In this document: piece by piece, positions 5,018 through 7,297 of the stretch
Position numbering within the stretch: position 1 is the stretch's first letter
How the letters are laid out: each line of letters begins with the position of its first letter
NCBI GenBank assembly: GCA_024653795.1
Contig: JANLHY010000106.1
Span: 1-7,297, forward strand
DNA: 7,297 nucleotides
Direction of reading: 5' to 3'
Source of the DNA: Candidatus Brocadiaceae bacterium
Lineage (GTDB): Bacteria > Planctomycetota > Brocadiia > Brocadiales > Brocadiaceae
Program-made: the position numbers and the translations under genes
Notes under the pieces: generated by a model
Told to the model about the DNA's origin: nothing
The model's input: the letters and a program-made list of their open reading frames with translations, nothing else
The model's database searches: none

Positions 5018-6229
5018 GTGGAAGTGATTGCTACAGGATGCATCGTTGCCCCCAAGGGATTTTTAACGGGAACAACCTATTGTGGAATAAAAACCATAAA
5101 AGATAGTCTCGATTTGGGAATTATTTTTTCAGAACATCCAGCGACTGGTGCGGCATTGTTTACTACAAATCAAATCTATGCAGCGCCGGTAAAACTGAGC
5201 AGGAAAGTTGCCCAAAAAGGCCGCATACGAGCCTTCGTTATTAACAGCGGTAATGCCAATGCCTGTACGGGAGAACAGGGATATAAAGATGCCGAAGAAA
5301 TGGTACGGATTGCGGCAAAATGTCTGAAAATTTCTGAGGATGAAATCCTTGTTGCCTCTACCGGTATTATTGGAAGACCACTCCCAATGGATAAGATCAC
5401 CGCCGGTATTAAGGCCGCAGCGGCATCCTTGGGAAATACACCAGCGCATGGCAATGACATTGCGCGGACCATTATGACTACGGATACAAAACAAAAAGAC
5501 ATTGCCGTCAGATTAAGGATAAACAATAAGGATGTGATCGTGGGTGGGATCACTAAGGGTGCAGGGATGATCGCCCCGAACCTGGCAACCATGCTCTGCT
5601 TCCTTACGACAGATGTCTCCATGCCCTCTCCACTTCTTCATGAATGCCTCAGAAATGCCGTAGAATCTTCTTTTAACCGCATTACGATTGATGGCCACAT
5701 GAGCACCAACGATACTATCGCAATTATGGCAAATGGCGCTTCCAGAGTAAATATCACCTCCAAAGGTCCGGAATTACAGATATTTCAAGAGGGACTAAAT
5801 TATGTAACCAGCTATCTAGCGAAGGCAATTGTGAAGGATGGTGAAGGCGCTACGAAATTCATTCAGATTGATGTGGTAGGCGCAAAGTCACGTCACGATG
5901 CTACAGGGATTGCCAGATCAATCGCAGATTCACCGCTCGTGAAGACGGCAATCAACGGAGAAGACCCCAACTGGGGACGCATTGTTTCTGCCGCCGGTTA
6001 TGCAGGTGTGGAACTGGATGAATCAACGACCAGCCTCTTTGTTAATGATATTCTGATCTTTGACAAGGGAATGCCTACATTGTGTGACCTCAATAAACTG
6101 AGCACATCTATGAAAAATACGGATATCAATATTCGCCTGGAACTTGGCTTGGGGGATTGTACGGATACTCTCTGGACGTGCGACCTCTCACATGAATACG
6201 TCACCATTAATGCCGAGTATCACACATAA
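5018..6229 (+). CDS. argJ: ArgJ, glutamate N-acetyltransferase / amino-acid N-acetyltransferase
   Basis: A cytoplasmic enzyme of arginine biosynthesis. It moves the acetyl group from N-acetylornithine to glutamate, releasing ornithine, and in bifunctional forms also acetylates glutamate from acetyl-CoA. The 403-residue precursor self-cleaves between Ala190 and Thr191 in K-G-A-G-M-I-A-P-N-L-A-T-M-L; Thr191 is the new N-terminal nucleophile of the beta chain. The oxyanion-hole pair is expected at Thr115-Gly116 in A-S-T-G-I-I-G-R. Other signatures are I-N-S-G-N-A-N-A-C-T-G (75-85), D-G-E-G-A-T-K-F, G-E-D-P-N-W-G-R-I near the C-terminal third and the end Y-V-T-I-N-A-E-Y-H-T. The gene is complete. 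GTG at 5018 is chosen because an in-frame stop lies at 4991-4993 and no ATG intervenes; AAAGGG at 5002-5007 is a fair ribosome binding site. A GTG at 5024 is an alternative. Whether it is mono- or bifunctional cannot be told from sequence alone. Confidence 0.97.
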   Translation: MEVIATGCIVAPKGFLTGTTYCGIKTIKDSLDLGIIFSEHPATGAALFTTNQIYAAPVKLSRKVAQKGRIRAFVINSGNANACTGEQGYKDAEEMVRIAAKCLKISEDEILVASTGIIGRPLPMDKITAGIKAAAASLGNTPAHGNDIARTIMTTDTKQKDIAVRLRINNKDVIVGGITKGAGMIAPNLATMLCFLTTDVSMPSPLLHECLRNAVESSFNRITIDGHMSTNDTIAIMANGASRVNITSKGPELQIFQEGLNYVTSYLAKAIVKDGEGATKFIQIDVVGAKSRHDATGIARSIADSPLVKTAINGEDPNWGRIVSAAGYAGVELDESTTSLFVNDILIFDKGMPTLCDLNKLSTSMKNTDINIRLELGLGDCTDTLWTCDLSHEYVTINAEYHT

Positions 6230-6373
6230 GCTTCTGTACAAAGCGGTAGTTCCCACCAATGAAAACTTGCCTTCGTGAAAACCAGTTTCTAATGGGTTCA
6301 AGAATGAGGAAACATTTGCATTCAATGAATCCATCGCTTTTTCCCTGCCTCCTTGCATAAAATTCCGGTAAAA
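6230..6373. other. Spacer after argJ with a 33-codon frame
   Basis: No terminator hairpin with a T-run was found after argJ. A small + strand frame at 6259-6360 (33 codons from ATG, beginning MKTCLRENQF) is present but lacks a strong ribosome binding site and any recognisable motif. I do not call it a gene. Confidence 0.3.
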
Positions 6374-6403
6374 TTGGTTAAGGATGACAAAATATGATAT
6401 AAT
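6374..6403 (+). promoter_or_regulatory. Sigma-70-type promoter for the exported protein gene
   Basis: A perfect TATAAT at 6398-6403 is preceded by TTGGTT at 6374-6379 with an 18-bp spacer. Transcription would start near 6410, leaving a leader of about 58 nt that contains the GGAGG at 6455-6459. The -10 match and the position are good; the -35 is only partial. Confidence 0.6.
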
Positions 6404-6467
6404 ACAGCCGAATAATTTTGCAGGTATTTTGCATTAGTATAAATAAAACCATTCGGAGGTAAAAAAT

Positions 6468-7061
6468 ATGAGAAAAATAATTTCAATCCTTTTTATTACC
6501 ATGATTGTCTTAACCGGCGCTTGTTATGCCAAGGACTCTCCAAAGGTAGTAATAGAGAAATACCTTGATGCTGTAAGGAACAACAACTACGATAAGGCCT
6601 ATTCATTCATCTCTAAAACGGATACTACTATTATCGATTGGCTGGAACTTATCAAGTATATAAAAAAGATAACCCCGCCAAAGCTAACCAAAGTTATTGA
6701 TCTTGCCCATAGCGCAGTCCGACAGGAGATAGTAAGCACATCAGTAGGCGGTAACACCGCTATAGTGAAAATCCACTCCAGGATTCCAGATATGGAAGAA
6801 ACCCTGAAGGTTACCCAGAACCCTGAAGATATAAAATCCCTTTTAGATCGTGGTGAATTACCTATGAAAGAACGGTTAGGGGAGTGCACATTAGTGGTAG
6901 AAGATGATACCTGGAAGATTTCAAGCGTTAAGGGGATTTCTTCGGATCAGGCAGCAGTGCTTGCCATGGACTTTGCTGAACTCATTTTGGGCAAGGACGA
7001 GGCTAAAAGGATAAGCAGAGAAATCAGCGAATTTGCGAAGAAGCAGGAAAAGGGCGGTTAA
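6468..7061 (+). CDS. Exported DUF4878/NTF2-like protein
   Basis: A 197-residue protein with a clear signal peptide: MRK, a hydrophobic stretch to about residue 17, then GACYA|KD. Cleavage by signal peptidase I after Ala21 fits. Cys19 within LTGAC raises the possibility of a lipoprotein, but the residue at -3 is threonine rather than the usual leucine, so the lipobox is poor. The mature N-terminus (SPKVVIEKYLDAVRNNNYDKAYSFIS, 24-49) resembles the first helices of small DUF4878/NTF2-like domains, where paired helices precede a curved sheet. TAIVKIHSRI and ECTLVVEDDTWKISSV supply later strands. The last 40 residues are helical and charged. The function is unknown; such domains often bind small ligands or partners in the periplasm. 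The start is firm, with GGAGG at 6455-6459 eight nt before the ATG. The promoter just upstream suggests it is transcribed independently of argJ. Family assignment is moderate. Confidence 0.85.
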   Translation: MRKIISILFITMIVLTGACYAKDSPKVVIEKYLDAVRNNNYDKAYSFISKTDTTIIDWLELIKYIKKITPPKLTKVIDLAHSAVRQEIVSTSVGGNTAIVKIHSRIPDMEETLKVTQNPEDIKSLLDRGELPMKERLGECTLVVEDDTWKISSVKGISSDQAAVLAMDFAELILGKDEAKRISREISEFAKKQEKGG

Positions 7062-7110
7062 TCTTGGAGCGGTTGCATTTTTGTTACCTTTGGAGCCTGT
7101 TGTGCATGGA

Positions 7111-7163
7111 GGAGCATCCGGCTGTTAAACAGATGGTTGTAAGTCGAAATCCTACTGCGGGAA
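7111..7163 (+). pseudogene. Degenerate 3' part of a tRNA-Asn(GTT)
   Basis: This stretch reads like the last two thirds of a bacterial tRNA-Asn: a D-stem end GAGC, an anticodon loop CTGTTAA with anticodon GTT (loop 7121-7127), a variable region TGGTT, a T-arm GTAAGTCGAAATCCTAC (7139-7155) and a 3' acceptor TGCGGGA plus A. It is damaged. The anticodon stem (TCCGG/ACAGA) has two mismatches, the T-stem has one, and the T-loop lacks the canonical TTCGAAT. No 5' acceptor matching TCCCGCA is found upstream. It is therefore a relic rather than a working tRNA. tRNA fragments of this kind are often left by integration of mobile DNA. Confidence 0.5.
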
Positions 7164-7194
7164 AACCAATTTTTATCACATGAGAAGACAAAGA

Positions 7195-7205
7195 GGGTCA
7201 GACCC
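7195..7205. repeat. GGGTCAGACCC small palindrome
   Basis: A perfect 5-bp-stem palindrome (gggtc a gaccc). This motif is familiar from REP-like sequences near IS200-type (Y1/RAYT) transposase genes. A second short inverted pair, ttagtat (7233-7239) and atactaa (7265-7271), lies between it and a possible start codon at 7272. The link to a transposase is inference only. Confidence 0.4.
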
Positions 7206-7271
7206 AATACTGTTCGGCACGTTGTTTGAGGGTTAGTATCTATAGGTAAAATATTGTAGTAGTCATACTAA

Positions 7272-7297
7272 ATGATGGCAACGAAAAAGCAGGAGAG
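7272..7297 (+). CDS. Possible start of a gene cut by the window end
   Basis: ATG ATG at 7272-7277 opens a frame (MMATKKQE...) that runs off the window. No clear ribosome binding site precedes it, and only eight complete codons are visible. Its position just after REP-like palindromes makes a transposase a guess worth testing, nothing more. Confidence 0.2.

Noticed and set aside
5129..5698. Long minus-strand frames opposite argJ
   Set aside because: They are shadows of argJ, whose protein is conserved along its whole length with intact catalytic motifs.
6259..6360. 33-codon frame after argJ as a small gene
   Set aside because: It has no strong ribosome binding site or recognisable motif, and a frame this short can arise by chance.

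Overview
The window carries seven complete genes, all on the + strand, separated by unusually repeat-rich spacers. The composition is moderately AT-rich. The gene set is a MoxR ATPase / DUF58 / BatD-like trio, a pyruvoyl-dependent arginine decarboxylase, a bifunctional ArgJ and secreted or cytosolic proteins of unknown function. Together with palindromic C-rich elements and 9-nt-periodic repeats in the spacers, this suggests an environmental Gram-negative bacterium. A planctomycete of the anammox group (Brocadiales) is my best guess. That assignment is inference from general resemblance and is not proved by any single marker here.

Layout. Positions 2-3175 hold a Bat/MoxR-type cluster: an AAA+ MoxR ATPase, a DUF58 protein with a MIDAS-like DxSxS motif, and a membrane-anchored BatD/DUF4381-like protein. 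Together they resemble a chaperone-like system acting at or across the inner membrane. The VWA membrane proteins (BatA/BatB type) that often follow are not in the next 4 kb. Positions 3495-4007 encode a 170-residue protein I do not recognise. Positions 4340-4885 encode pyruvoyl-dependent arginine decarboxylase (arginine to agmatine, polyamine synthesis). Positions 5018-6229 encode ArgJ (arginine biosynthesis). The two arginine-related genes are close and co-oriented, so one may make arginine and the other consume it. Positions 6468-7061 encode a small exported protein with a DUF4878/NTF2-like appearance, behind a recognisable promoter and a strong Shine-Dalgarno sequence.

The spacers are the most unusual part. 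The moxR-DUF58 spacer holds a roughly 170-nt nested palindrome flanked by a perfect 10-bp direct repeat. Removing it would leave the two genes only 12 bp apart, so it looks like a recent non-coding insertion. A second element with the same C-rich core, in the opposite orientation, lies after the BatD-like gene, and a solo 9-nt-periodic stretch lies between DUF58 and the BatD-like gene. A different nested palindrome (17-nt outer arms around a perfect 32-nt palindrome) precedes the decarboxylase gene. The right end holds a degenerate 3' part of a tRNA-Asn(GTT), a small GGGTCAGACCC palindrome and possibly the first codons of a gene cut by the window edge.
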